The notes beneath the pieces were generated by a model. It did not search any database and had not been told where the DNA came from. It saw only the letters and a program-made list of their open reading frames with translations. 64,000 bases of DNA from Torymus aiolomorphi (Eukaryota > Arthropoda > Insecta > Hymenoptera > Torymidae). This document shows positions 23,475 through 34,837 of the stretch, one piece after another. The stretch spans positions 42,717,083-42,781,082 of the forward strand of contig CM070874.1 in NCBI GenBank assembly GCA_036365515.1. Direction: 5' to 3'. The position numbers and the translations under genes were made by a program. The first letter of the stretch is position 1, and every line of letters starts with the position of its first letter.

Positions 23475-26400
23475 TGTAAAATTAATAGAAAGGCAGTTTT
23501 TGAACGTTTTAATAGATTGATAAGTAAATAAATATACACTTTCTATTCTTCTTAATCTATATGATATTTATTACAAAAAATGTACAGTGTTACTTAACTA
23601 TATAATATTAATTAATTTTTTTACGCTTCGGTGGTAACAAATCGTTTACATCCTCGCAGTCATACGAGTCGAGTTCGTAATCGTTCTCATCGCTCGAATC
23701 ATCTTCCGATTCTAATAATGGTTTATTTATTAGTAAATTATAGCATGTATCTTCGTGGCAGTGTGCACAAAGGTGTGTGCACTGTAAGCCGTGCTTTTTG
23801 CAGCTACACGAAGCGTCTACACATCATTTTTTTTGAGCAACTACATGAAATTTGGGAGAGTAATTTTTGAGGTATAGGCGGATCGGCCCTTCCTACAGGT
23901 AGTAAACAAATTTTTAATTTTTTAATATTTTTAATTTGCCATCCCCAATCAGTAGGTATTAAAGTGTCATTGCCTAACCATAACTGAAGTTGGTAATAAA
24001 CTCTAAATGCGTGTTTCTTGGCCGATCACTGCGTTGGTGGCAATGTCTCTAAAGCAAATTTAGTTTTGGTTTTCGCTTTGCAAAAATGCAAGTAGCGCAA
24101 GTCATGCAGTGAAAAATTAGTGCTCTTGTCTATTAATTTTTTTTCCGCTTTGTTGCTGTACATATCGATTATTAATTTATAGGCATTGCTAGCTATTTTT
24201 TCAGAACTGGCATTTTTGTCATAAAATACTGCTGTTAAGTCTGATAATTTTTCGTGGTTAATGGTGTCTATTAATTTATTTTTGCCTATTCTATAAAAAC
24301 AAAATGTTGTATCGCACCCAGAAAATGCATGTAAAAATGTGATTCTATTTCTTAAAGAGGGATATTTGAAACTATTACTATTGAAATATTGATTTGGTGT
24401 TGAGCCTTTGTTTTCTTTACAAAAATAAATGTTATTAATGTTTTCTGCCAGTTCTGAAAAAATAACTAGCAAGCCTATATCTTCGCCTACAATCACCACC
24501 GTTGTTTTAAAATCAGCCCGGGCATTATTAATCGCAGTCAAGACTATTAATCGATCCGCGTCCTCGGGGGCTATTTTTGTTTGAAAGCGTACAGCATTTA
24601 AAGCTAAACAAAGCATATTTATTAATCTACTTTTATTTTTTTCACAACTAAAAAATTGCTTTTGATTAACAACTATCGTTGTATTTTCATCAAAAGCAAT
24701 TTCACGGCCTATATTCTTCATTTGCCTATAGGCAAATTCGCGTTATACGCGAACGCTCTACTGATTTTGTTGATGTTTTATTGTCGTCGGGATATCCATC
24801 AAAAATAATATAACTATTCTCACTGTAATGTCTTGTCGCATACGAAACGTACGTATTTAATATTTCCGACATTTTCATGTTATTTTGCCACACGACTCTA
24901 TGCATGGTTATATGGATGGTACATTTATTTTCGGCAATGAATTAAAATTATGGTAGAATGCTGATTTAGATGTTTCCGCATGCCATTTTCATCAATGACA
25001 GCGGAATCGGCGATAGTTCATACGAACTACAATACTCTTTCATATCGTCTTGGTTTTGAATATTCAGCGAAATTTTTTGGAAAATTAGCAACGGTGAGAT
25101 ATACACATCCTCATTTGCATTATTTTTCATAGTGGAGTTCGCAGCTCCCAAATGGGTAATTTTACTGCTTCTTCTATATTTTACATCAGTAAACTTTTTA
25201 TTTGACGCCTCATCCATCAAAATCTTTCCTAATTCAAAAGCTTTGTGGCAATTCACGAGCGATAAATCACCAATCACTCCGGAATATATACCAATTAATT
25301 TATCGCTTTCTGGGAATGGATCAAATGTATTAAAAAAATCCTGCAGTTTCTTTAAGTCATCTGCGTCTCTGGAGATACGAAAAACTCGATTGTCGACATG
25401 CTGTTCAGATGTAGCAAATGTCATGTTGCAAAATAGCTCTATGGCATTGCTGACCTCTAATGCAGCTGCCCTTGACAACACCCATTTTCCAATGACATTT
25501 TCCGTGAGTCCACGGCCGTGTGTCAAGCCTCCAGCGCATTTCATTGACCGCATCAAAACCTGCTCGATGGTCATATCAGACCATAATCCGCACCAGAAGC
25601 GATTTGAACGTCTTATCGTATGAAAGCCCTGCTTACAGAATTTATCATATTCCACTATATCCATGCTTTCTTTTAAATTAACCATCTGTTGGACGTACAA
25701 AAGACACGCCTTAGCGTATAAATGATGACCTGAAGCGAAAAAAAAGGTATCATTAACGTTACTGTTTCTACATGTTGGTCAAAATTACCAGAACGTTCTG
25801 CATTTATATATCTTTGCAGTAAATAAATTAGTTTAAAATATTGTAGCCACAGTTGATTTGTTGGGCCATTATTTTCTAAATTTTTAATTATCGATGAAAA
25901 TTTTATTTGTACGCTTTTCATTAAGAAAGTCATGAAACAATTTTCAAAATTTTCGGTTCCTACTTTTTCTAAATTATCATCTAAACACTTTTTCTCTTCT
26001 TCTGTAAATTCTATTTTTTCTAAAATAATAGTAGTAAGCGCAGCTTGCACTAAAAGGTGACCTCGCACAGACCTCGAAAAGGCATAACCTGTTAAAGCCT
26101 TATCCGCTCAAAGAAAAAGCTTCTTTTAGGCCGCTACCTGCCATTATATTACCAATAGCGCCAAGAAAGGACATCGCAAGATGAAATCCTCCTAACCGTG
26201 GGATTACTGAACGGATATTATGGTGATCGTTATCTGCCTCTATAGAAGCGACGATTTTGCTAGCTTTCATGTATAAAGGTAAATCAAACGTTACAAAGCA
26301 GTGCTTTTGATTATTTGCATTTGCTCTCCGCCGTGCATCGATTAAGGATGTTAAAATTGTTGTATGGTCGCTCGGTGGCGCTTTAATAAACGGCAAAGCA

Positions 26401-27056
26401 ATAATTTTCGTCGTACAAAAATCATTATTCAATAAATGAAATTTATTCATAAATCCATGCCAATTCGGGGTCTTCCGTGGTGCAGTATGCTTGCCGTAAA
26501 AATATAAAAAATCGGTCCGTTCGATTTCAATTTTAAAGTCAGCACGATCTATTTCTTTCCAATTACGTATAGTTATATTATCTAATTTGAATGGCTTATT
26601 ATTCTTAAAATCGGTCAATGGAAGAAAACCGAACGTGCCATCAGTACTAGTAGATAATATTTCTTTTAAACGAGGCACACAATTATTAAAACTAACCGAA
26701 CTTGATGGAGTCGCACACATAATACCGCCCATACAATGAAACGTGTTTTTTCCATCAATTGTGGCTGTATTATGGTCCGCATTATCATATACGAATTGCA
26801 AATAGGTATCTGAAATCCCTGGTAGAACTGTTGAGCATAATATGGCCATAATATGCCGTATTTTATGACGGATGACCATTTTATGCCGCATATTATGCTC
26901 ATAAATCCTGTCACCTGGCGACATAATTATGACCATAATTATGCTGAAGGGATAACGAGATTAGAGGGACTATAGTAAATAATTATGACCATAATTATGC
27001 TGAAGGAGCAGCGGAGATATAGGGCTGCCCGTAAATGAAAATGTCCGAACGTTAGA

Positions 27057-27176
27057 AAGAGAGAGAAGATCGCGGGACGTATAGCTATCTCTCTCGTCAC
27101 GCAAGCTGACGCTCACTTTCTGCGCGTACTGCGCACATAAGAGAGAGAGAGCTACGTCCCGCGATCTTCTCTCTCT
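27057..27176. repeat. Perfect-stem hairpin around GATCGCGGGACGTA
   Basis: AGAGAGAGAAGATCGCGGGA (27,057 on) pairs with TCCCGCGATCTTCTCTCTCT ending near 27,176; the loop includes GCGCGTACTGCGC. Stem is about 34 bp. Possibly the core of a nested small palindromic element. Confidence 0.7.
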
Positions 27177-27284
27177 ATATCTCTGCGACGGCCGGAGGCC
27201 TGACTTCCCTTATTATACTCTATCTATAATACCTCTATGACTGTGATACGAATAGCTGTAATAAACGAACTACCAGAGCGGAGA

Positions 27285-27323
27285 CTGTGTGTGTGTGTGT
27301 GTGTGTGTGTGCGTGCGGCGTGC

Positions 27324-27382
<59 letters not shown>

Positions 27383-27436
27383 TGTGTGTGTGTGTGTGTG
27401 TGTGTCTGTGTGTGTGTGTGTGTGTGTGCGTGTGTG

Positions 27437-27473
<37 letters not shown>
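27285..27473. repeat. (GT)n microsatellite with interruptions
   Basis: About 190 bp of GT with GCGT and TCTG interruptions, inside the 887-bp element. Reading frames are artefacts. Confidence 0.95.
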
Positions 27474-27475
<2 letters not shown>

Positions 27476-28457
27476 GTGTGAGAGAACACTGGGAGAAAAA
27501 CACAGCCCAGAAGGTTCGAAATTAAGGTTAGAATTGCCGAAGCGCTCGGTATAAACAGCCTGAGCGACGAGCGCGACGGAGGTTACGTGACCTTTGTATA
27601 CGTTTGTCGATCGTTCAGCATCTCGTTCACCATAATTATGGTCATAATTATCACGAATTCCCCCGTATTAATTATGATTAATTGTCTAGTCAGAATTATG
27701 ATCATCGGCCATTTCTTATGCTGAATATTCTTGCAGGGCTAAAGTCGAAATTTTGAGGGTCATTAACGAGGGGGTTTTCGAATCGTACTGTTTCTGCATA
27801 CGACTCACAGAGCCCAATATTATACAGGCAATCAATTAAACCTCGTGCTGCAAATTTCGTAAGTATCATGCATGAAAGCCCTAATAATATAGGCGATGAA
27901 AAGGATCGTGGTCACATAGATGATATTAAAATATGGGCTGCGGTAACAATTCTGTTTTCCCACTTATCCCAAGATCCATTTTTTCGCTCATGTTTATGAG
28001 TTATAATTCTCCAAGTCAACTTTCATAGCCCTAACATCTTGTAGAATAAAATGACTGGCTAATTCCACTATTCTCAACCTTTTTTCATTTACTTTGCGAT
28101 TCAAATACCAGCTATCGTGTATACATTTACTTAACGTTTGTTTAAAACAAAGAAAACGATCATTTGAGCTACAATAGATTACTATTTCATCTTCGAAATG
28201 ATTTTTTAAAAGTTTTTCTATACGATCAAGTCGGGGTAGATCAGTATCTCCGAACTTATTTAAATATATTTGTAATATTTCTTTTAAGGGGGCTAGACAC
28301 CTTTATTTCTGAAATAAAAAAATTTTATATTTCTATATATAAATGTGACCCAATTATTTCCCACTTTTTACATATAAAAGGGGGTATATTTACCTTTCCT
28401 TAGACCTGTGTTTGAGCCTTTTTTATGGTCCAGAACCATAGTTATCGATGAAACAAG

Positions 28458-28785
28458 TTTTTTCACTGACCGTAAGCTTTTAAATGTTCCTGCGGAAGGA
28501 TTGACTCTAGATTTAAACTAAGTACTTCTAAATGGTATAGTTTTCTTAAGAGTGCTAGGATTTTTGATTCAAAGAAAAAATTTTTTTATCCTCTTTTTTT
28601 ATGATATTTTTCTTAATTGTTTAAACTTTTCCAACATTTTTTTAATGTAAAAATTTTTTCTGACATTCAATTTTAAAACCATACACTGATAAGAAAACTA
28701 TACCATTTAGAAATACTCAGTTTAAATCTGGAGTCAATCCATCCGCAGGAATATTTTAAAGCTTACGGTCAGTGAGCTTATTTTA
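28458..28785. repeat. Inverted repeat (~85-bp arms) inside the Kolobok-like element
   Basis: CTGACCGTAAGCTTTTAAAT at 28,467 on and the following TTGACTCTAGATTTAAACT pair with GAGTCAATCC...AGCTTACGGTCAGTG at 28,686-28,780, separated by about 130 bp. Likely a nested MITE or subterminal fold-back. Confidence 0.7.
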
Positions 28786-29229
28786 TTAAAAACAATATTG
28801 TGAGAAAATCAACTTTAAAGTTTTGATATCTCATAATGCATAAAAATATCCAAAACACGACTCCCTTTTAGTTGATATTGATATTTATGCATATACTGGT
28901 TATGAAAAACAATTTGGCATTGACTTCCTTGCGTAGAATTTTATTTTCCTTGGTATTTTTTGACCTAGAAAACAAAATCAACTTTTAGTCATTTTATAAC
29001 ATTTTGGCTATACGTGCATCAATTTATTTATCTTAAATACTTATCGTTTTTTTCGCCTTAGGTTAAAAACCTTTTTTAGGTCTTGTTGTTAATGTGTTGT
29101 CTTAACCTCATCTGTCAAGTCCTGCAAGGTCCCATGGTAGTCGCTTGATGATGTATTTTCTTTCAAAATCACTGAAACACGTATAATATATATTTTATTA
29201 TTTTATTTAATTATTTAAAACAATATGTA

Positions 29230-29290
29230 TATACACACACACACACACATACACACACACATACACACACGTACACTAACTTGCACACAC
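29230..29290. repeat. (CA)n microsatellite
   Basis: Short CA tract interrupted by AT and GT, within the Kolobok-like element. Confidence 0.85.
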
Positions 29291-29567
29291 CAGGCATATA
29301 AAACAAAATTATATTTTTACATGTTTTGCATGGAAATGCTATAAGCAAGTAAATTTTAATTATACAATTATTTCTTGGCTTATGACATTTCCATATAAAA
29401 GTGTAAAAATATAATTTAGTTTTATGTACCTCGTGTGTGAAAATTAATGTGTGTGCATGTTTGTAAGATATGTATGTTTATGTATACACATACATATATA
29501 CAATATGCATAATATACGCATGTCTAATGCACAAAAGCATATATATTATATAATATACTTACATAAT

Positions 29568-31300
29568 TTAAAATGCACCTGCTGCATACGAATCATCCTG
29601 GAGCTGCTCTCTAGCTTGTCTTCTCATAATACGAGCATCCTTGGTGTTGGCTTCAGTCTTCTTTTCTGCAGATCTAACTCTGAATTCGTCGCTTGATTCC
29701 ATCCATTGTACTGCAGTCGATCCAGGAGTGCATTCAAACTTTTCCATGATATTTAGAATACCTGTTTTTCCTTGGTTGAAGCAGGTTACAGCAATGTGAG
29801 TACCTATTTCCAAAACTTTCAAGCCACTGAATGAGGTTTTTGGAACTATTTTCCACACGCAGTTGTTGAAACTCTCATTAGAGTTTTGCGTAAAACCTCC
29901 AAGACACTTCTGAAGAAGATCTGAACTTGATAAGTCTTCATAAATTGGTCTCACCTGATTCATGATGGCCAGTGGAATGGCTACTTTATGTTTAAAAGTC
30001 TTGAGTTTTTTGTTGGCCTTTGTTTTTGCCATTTACACCAGCTGGTAAGTCCTGATGGGCAGAATTGATGTTGAGGGCTCTGATCGGTAGACAACTGATG
30101 ATAATATGTAGCCCAAATAGCATTTCTCATACCAGTGACAGAATCTGAATGGTTTCTGATCGTCTTTCCATAATAGGAAGATAAGGTTCCGATCACCTGC
30201 CCTGTGAAGCGACCTTTTCCACCCATTGGTTTTCCATCCGATAGAAGCTTCTTTCCTGATGCCTTCTTTATGTTTCTTAAACGAGTGCCCATCCTCTTCT
30301 GGACATGCCCAATGCACTCTATCTTCTTGTAGTTTGTCACCATAGGGATTCGCTTCTGACACAGACTTGAACACTTTAGAGTCACCATCACCGATATAAT
30401 ACTCATACTTAACTGCATATTTTTCTTCAGATCGTGAGAACATTTTCTTTATACCATCTACTTGCATTTTTCCAGCACAGCCCTGATGGTTGGCCGTGCA
30501 ATTTGGTTCGTGCTCTTCATACTATTCTTCATATTCCACTGTTCCTTTTTTTTTCTCCCAAACTGAGCAAGGTTTACAGAAACTATTTTTAATAGTAACA
30601 TCTAAAACCTTGCCAGATCTGTTGCTGCAACACCTTGTAAAGAAGAAAAGCCTCTTTTCCTCCAAGAGCGGTCACCAGACACAGTAAGTCCAGTATTTGG
30701 TGGTGTTAATTTTAGTTCTTCTTTCACTGCTGTGTCCATGGACTCTTGAGCCGCTTCTGCACAAATATTACCAAACTGCTCATTAATTTTATCATAAGCA
30801 GAATGATCCACTGGATGTGATAAATCCATGATTCCAGAGAAAGTTGATATTTCTGTGTGACCGTGGCCAAGTGCACGCGTGGCTAGCACACTTCTTCTAT
30901 TTATTTCCCATGCATTACTCATGGGGCCAACTTTCTTGGAAGAATTTATTCCTGCAATTTGACCACATCTGTCACACACTATATCAATTTTGAATCCAAA
31001 CCCTTGAAGGCTGGATTCGCTTATACAAACAGGTCCATGACACTCACTGCAACATAACACTTTTTCCAGTTCAGGAAACAGAATGCTGATGTTGATAATT
31101 CTATTCTTCGTATTGCAGTGAGAAGATGTTGATGTATTTCTCATTTTTCTAGCTGAAGTTGATGTTCTTCTCCGCTTTCTCTCATTTTCTTCTTTGTGGA
31201 TATTCCCTCCAAAAATTTTTGGTCTCTTCTTCACTCTTCCTCTTGAGTATTTGGCGTCAGGATGAGTGCTGGTAAATCGACCTCTGGCATCTCCTGCCAT
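29568..31300 (-). pseudogene. Mutator-like/Kolobok transposase, broken by frameshifts
   Basis: The first frame starts at ATG 31,300: a basic N terminus, then a Cys motif (LCCSECHGPVC, CDRCG), INRRSVLATRALGHGHTEI, the hallmark SGDRSWRKRGF (about residue 210; GDG(S/T)W is more usual, so Gly to Arg) and SSLQGVAAT. It loses frame near 30,600. Matching pieces continue in other frames: a Cys/Asp region with YYIGDGDSK (30,033-30,467), IECIGHVQKRMGTRLR with YYGKTIRNHSDSV (29,981-30,418), and the C-terminal NESFNNCVWKIVPK and CFNQGKTGI (29,568-30,032) up to a stop at 29,568. At least three frameshifts, so no functional transposase. It encoded the enzyme for the surrounding 4.1-kb element. Confidence 0.75.
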
Positions 31301-31714
31301 TTTTAAGCTTTGTTAGAAATCACTTAAAATTTTTTTTTTAATCACTATTTTTATATTTCACAAAGTTCACAACTATATAAACACAATAATTATACTGTGC
31401 AACAAAACACACGAACCTCAAATTACACAAAAAGAACACTTTTTACGTAAAAAGCGACGTAAAACGAATCTAAACCATCCGAGTATTCGATTCAGCTGAC
31501 ACTTGTGTTTACAAAAATTAAAGAGCTAAAAGTAGGTTACCGTGTCAAATGCTTACATGTAACATACGTATGATATGTGTGTGTTCTTAGTTCATGGTGT
31601 ATCATAGTCCAACTGTCCAATTATCTATAGTTCAATATAGTTCATGGTGTACCTTAGTCCAATTATCTATAGTTCAACATTAGGCCTTTTACAGCCAAAG
31701 GAACACAGAACACG

Positions 31715-31845
31715 ATATAAGGAACAGATGCAGAAATACCATGGGTTACTATATCTATATATATGTGGAACAGCGCTTATTCCTCGCTGTTCCTCGTATA
31801 TATAGATATACTAACCCATGTTATTTCTGCATCTGTTCCTTATAT
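31715..31845. repeat. 131-bp near-perfect hairpin in the Kolobok-like element
   Basis: ATATAAGGAACAGATGCAGA at 31,715 pairs with its complement ending at 31,845. The stem continues inward through CATGGGTTA and ATATCTATATATA to a short loop around GCGCTTATTCC. About 60 bp of stem with few mismatches: a small palindromic insertion or a structure able to give hairpin-derived small RNA. Confidence 0.8.
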
Positions 31846-33149
31846 TTTTTTGAGTGTAACGGGCCTTACTGTTGTCCATGCCCGATTACTCCAAATCGTT
31901 TTATACAATAAAACTGGTATATTATTTGATAGATATAATAATTATTCTATGTATTCAATTTTCTTATATATGTATGGTTTATATTCAATTGTTTTATATT
32001 ATTAGAAATATTTCGACCATGAAAAGTATGAATTACACGTAATTATATACACGGATTGATTTTTGTCAGTTTTTTCTGTTATTTTTTCTAATAAAATTGA
32101 TTTATTTCTACGGCGTATTTATTTATATTTATAAATATATTAATGTAGATTTATTAAAAAGTATAAAATATATTAACAATTAAAAGAAAATAGAATTCTA
32201 CCAAAAAATAAAAGTATGTATGTCGAAAAAACTGTATATTGAAAAAAAATGAAATTACAGTGAAAAATCGATAAATAGTTTAATCAGTATTTTATCAATA
32301 TCTTAAAAAAAAAAAAAAATAGATATCGTTTTCGGGTAAAAAGGAGCATATTCTATGGATGTTTTCCTATAAGAAAAAGCAAAAAAAAAATCGATTTTTC
32401 TCAAGAAAAAAGGTGTCTAGTCCCGTTAAAGAAAATTGACACTGATCGCTATTCTCCAATAAATAGTTGATAATAAAAGATAATACGTTACTCATATCTT
32501 CGGTTATCGGTCTACCCTTAACATTACAAGGACTATATGAGTAAAATTTGCTTAAGCATTTCGAGTGATAATAAACGGTGTTATCTACATAATAATTATC
32601 AGATTCTTTTTTCAATGCAGATAACCGCGACGCTATAATTTTATTCTCTTCGCTTTTAGGAAGAGTTTGTAACTGCGCCAAAATATTATCGATAGTGTCC
32701 TGCTTTGCAATGCGTTTACAATTTTGCTTATAATTGTAACACGGATTCGAACAAAAAAAACAATGAGTCGAGAAAGCGAACTCTCGGCATTCTTTAGAAC
32801 GATTTCGGTTTTTTACCCATGTTAATGCCAATGCTGCTAACGCCCTTTTTATATTAGACTCCCTCGTATAGACAACTTGACAACTTTTATGTACTGTCAT
32901 TTCTTTTAATTTTTGTAACTTTAAATGCATTTTATCTTTTCGTTTATGACTGACTTGAATCAGATTATTAATGGCCCGTTCTTTTAATATCTGCGATTTA
33001 GATGGTTCTTTAGGCTTGTCGCAAAGTAAACAAATTTCATCGACGTCAAGCCACTCCTGATCGTCTCCCATAGCTCCTGTATTTTCATCGTACCTGAATA
33101 AAAAAAATATTAATGGAATACGTAAAGTTAAAATTCATATATACGCTCC

Positions 33150-33290
33150 TCGTGGAGAAAATTAGTATATGCACCACGGGAGTAAGTAAAGAATCCCTCA
33201 GATCGCATATTTGTCACCCTCGCCTTCGGCTCGGGCGACAATTATATGCCATCTGAGACATTCTTTACTTTTACTTCCTAGATGCATAAT
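33150..33290. repeat. Hairpin within the Academ-like gene intron
   Basis: AGTAAAGAATCCCTCAGATCGCATAT pairs with a near-complement ending AGACATTCTTTACTTTTACT, with a GC-rich tip (CGCCTTCGGCTCGGGCG). The palindrome occupies half of the 287-bp intron and may be a later small insertion. Confidence 0.65.
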
Positions 33291-33807
33291 CTACTATTAG
33301 TATGAACACTACCGAGTAAATAATTTTTATTTAATTTTAATAAGACTTTTTAATTTTGGTGTTTTTGCAGTAACATTTACCTAACATTCGCAGATGTAGA
33401 TGCTTCTGCCTTGTCAGTAAGCTCCATTACGATGTTTTGTATACTGATCTTGTATACTGATTATCTGGGAATTTTAATAAAATATAATTAATATTTACGA
33501 CTCTTATATTAAATAATCAGAATCAGTATTATATACCATTTGTATAACAACACACATCGGGTGTTTTAAATATTTTGAAAGTCTTAGTAACAATCTAAAT
33601 TATTATTAAATTTGAATTGTTATTTATAATGTAAATTTATAAAGTAATGTTTTTTAAACTCAAATAACAGGCACAAATTAATAAAACAATTATTGGAAAG
33701 AAATTTTGAAATATATAAATATATATACACATACACCACACTTACACACTATATATATACATAAATTAAAAAAAATTTTAAAATAGAATTAGAAAAAAAG
33801 TGGAACC

Positions 33808-33884
33808 GTGATAGTATCGGGGATCGAACTCCGGCCGCTCGAGTGAGAATCAAGTGTCTATGCAACTTGGCTATCCATCGCACT
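33808..33884 (-). tRNA. tRNA-Glu(CTC)-like sequence, probably a pseudogene or tRNA-derived repeat
   Basis: On the minus strand TAGCCAAGTTGCATAGAC (A-box-like) is followed by an anticodon arm CTTGA/TCGAG enclosing TTCTCAC, which reads anticodon CTC, and by GAGTTCGATCCCC (B box). The anticodon stem is good, but the T stem, D stem and acceptor strands do not pair, so it is unlikely to be a working tRNA. It lies inside the 13-kb transposon. Confidence 0.45.
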
Positions 33885-34837
33885 GCTATTCGCTCTTTCT
33901 ACTCGAATGATTAAACAGAATGCCGGCAATACAGATTCCTTTTATACACTCATATACATTCAAACTTATTCTGTTCATGAAGCTATATTACAATTAAGAG
34001 ATGATCAGTTACAAAATTATTCAAATAGTTTGTTTATCACATTTGAATATTATTATTATGTATTTCTAATTGTTTAATAATAACAATTAAATAAAATTAA
34101 AGTTGATTTAAACCTCAAGTTATATAAAAAACGCTACGAATTAGAAAAAAAAGTTTTTCAATTCAACAAAGATTTTTTAAAAACAAGAACCTAAAGTAAC
34201 CGGATTTTCACATGCTACTGATAAACTAAAATATTTTACAAAATAGACTGCTTCATTAAAAATTATCCTGTTTTGATTTCTGATTGTTACAAAGACTTTC
34301 ACCTATACTACATATACTACAATAAAAATTATACATACTTTTGTGTGCACCTCGTATAATGAATGTACAGTACGGTGTCGACTCCACTCCAAAAACTTGA
34401 TATTACACAATAAAATCACTGAACTTATTATTAATTTAATACAATTAAAATTAAGAAAAATTAAAAATTTTAATATTTTAAAATAATTAAAATATTAGTA
34501 ATAATTAAGTAGCTATTTATAAAATAAACACATGTATCAAAGATGCTTCGCAAAGGTATAGTAGCTACAGAGTCTCGGTGGCAACTGTAGAATAAGCAGC
34601 TGAAAAGACCGTTGGTAGCGCCGCTTTCTCCTTCTTTGACCGCTTCAGTCCACGATATACAATAGTATGGTATAGTGGAAGAAAGTGGGGACAGAGAAGA
34701 GTGGATCGAATAGCATTAGTATACTGTATATACAAGGCAGATGTTCCGAGCGTAAACGTCCTTGATTATACACGCCCAAGTATATACGTATATACCTGCT
34801 TCAAATCTCAAGCAAAATTAGCGTTTCTGTTTATTTT

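Larger units (their letters stand above)
26835..27721. mobile_element. 887-bp non-autonomous element inserted in the Academ-like gene (TGA duplication)
   Basis: Imperfect inverted ends GCATAATATGGCC / complement of GGCCATTTCTTATGC are flanked by TGA at 26,832-26,834 and 27,722-27,724. The interior repeats CATAATTATGACCATAATTA several times and contains a 120-bp hairpin and a (GT)n tract. Removing it brings the two protein parts together but one base out of frame, so a small indel elsewhere or a slightly different boundary is likely. Confidence 0.5.
28288..32425 (-). mobile_element. 4,138-bp Kolobok/Mutator-like DNA transposon (TTAA duplication)
   Basis: Ends GGGGGCTAGACACC (28,288) and the complement CGGGACTAGACACC (32,425) are inverted repeats flanked by TTAA at 28,284-28,287 and 32,426-32,429. 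Joining the flanks with a single TTAA gives an uninterrupted reading frame of the Academ-like gene, which proves the insertion boundaries. It carries a broken minus-strand transposase (29,568-31,300) and two hairpins. TTAA fits Kolobok (and piggyBac) target choice, while the protein matches what is often annotated as a Mutator-like transposase domain. Confidence 0.8.
23605..33427 (-). pseudogene. Academ-like transposon protein with PIN/XPG-type nuclease region (disrupted by two insertions and several frameshifts)
   Basis: Exon 1 is 33,381-33,427 (start ATG at 33,427; donor GTAAAT). A 287-bp intron follows, and exon 2 begins at 33,093 after TTTTTTATTCAG; the reading frame is continuous across the splice. 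The N-terminal part has Cys pairs (CLLCDKP; HCFFCSNPC). After the 4.1-kb insertion the frame resumes at 28,287. Central blocks are DNADHN...TFHCMGGI (26.8 kb), SVRGHLLVQAAL (26.05 kb), and LWSDMTIEQVLMRSMK with GGLTHGRG (25.55 kb). The nuclease-like region has EDADRLIV, VVIVGEDIGLLV and HAFSGCDTT (24.3-24.6 kb), then a Cys-rich tail (CTHLCAHCHEDTC) and an acidic C terminus ending KRKK near 23,610. Disabling changes include stops near 27,993 and 27,925, frameshifts near 26,100, 25,738 (T run) and 24,985, and a TGA at about 24,026. The same block order occurs in many arthropod and cnidarian proteins that I recall as transposon-associated. Confidence 0.7.

Noticed and set aside
25132..25623. 163-codon plus-strand frame
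   Set aside because: Antisense shadow of the conserved minus-strand transposon protein at 24,966-25,700.
27235..27554. Frames across the (GT)n tract
   Set aside because: Microsatellite artefacts inside a non-autonomous element.
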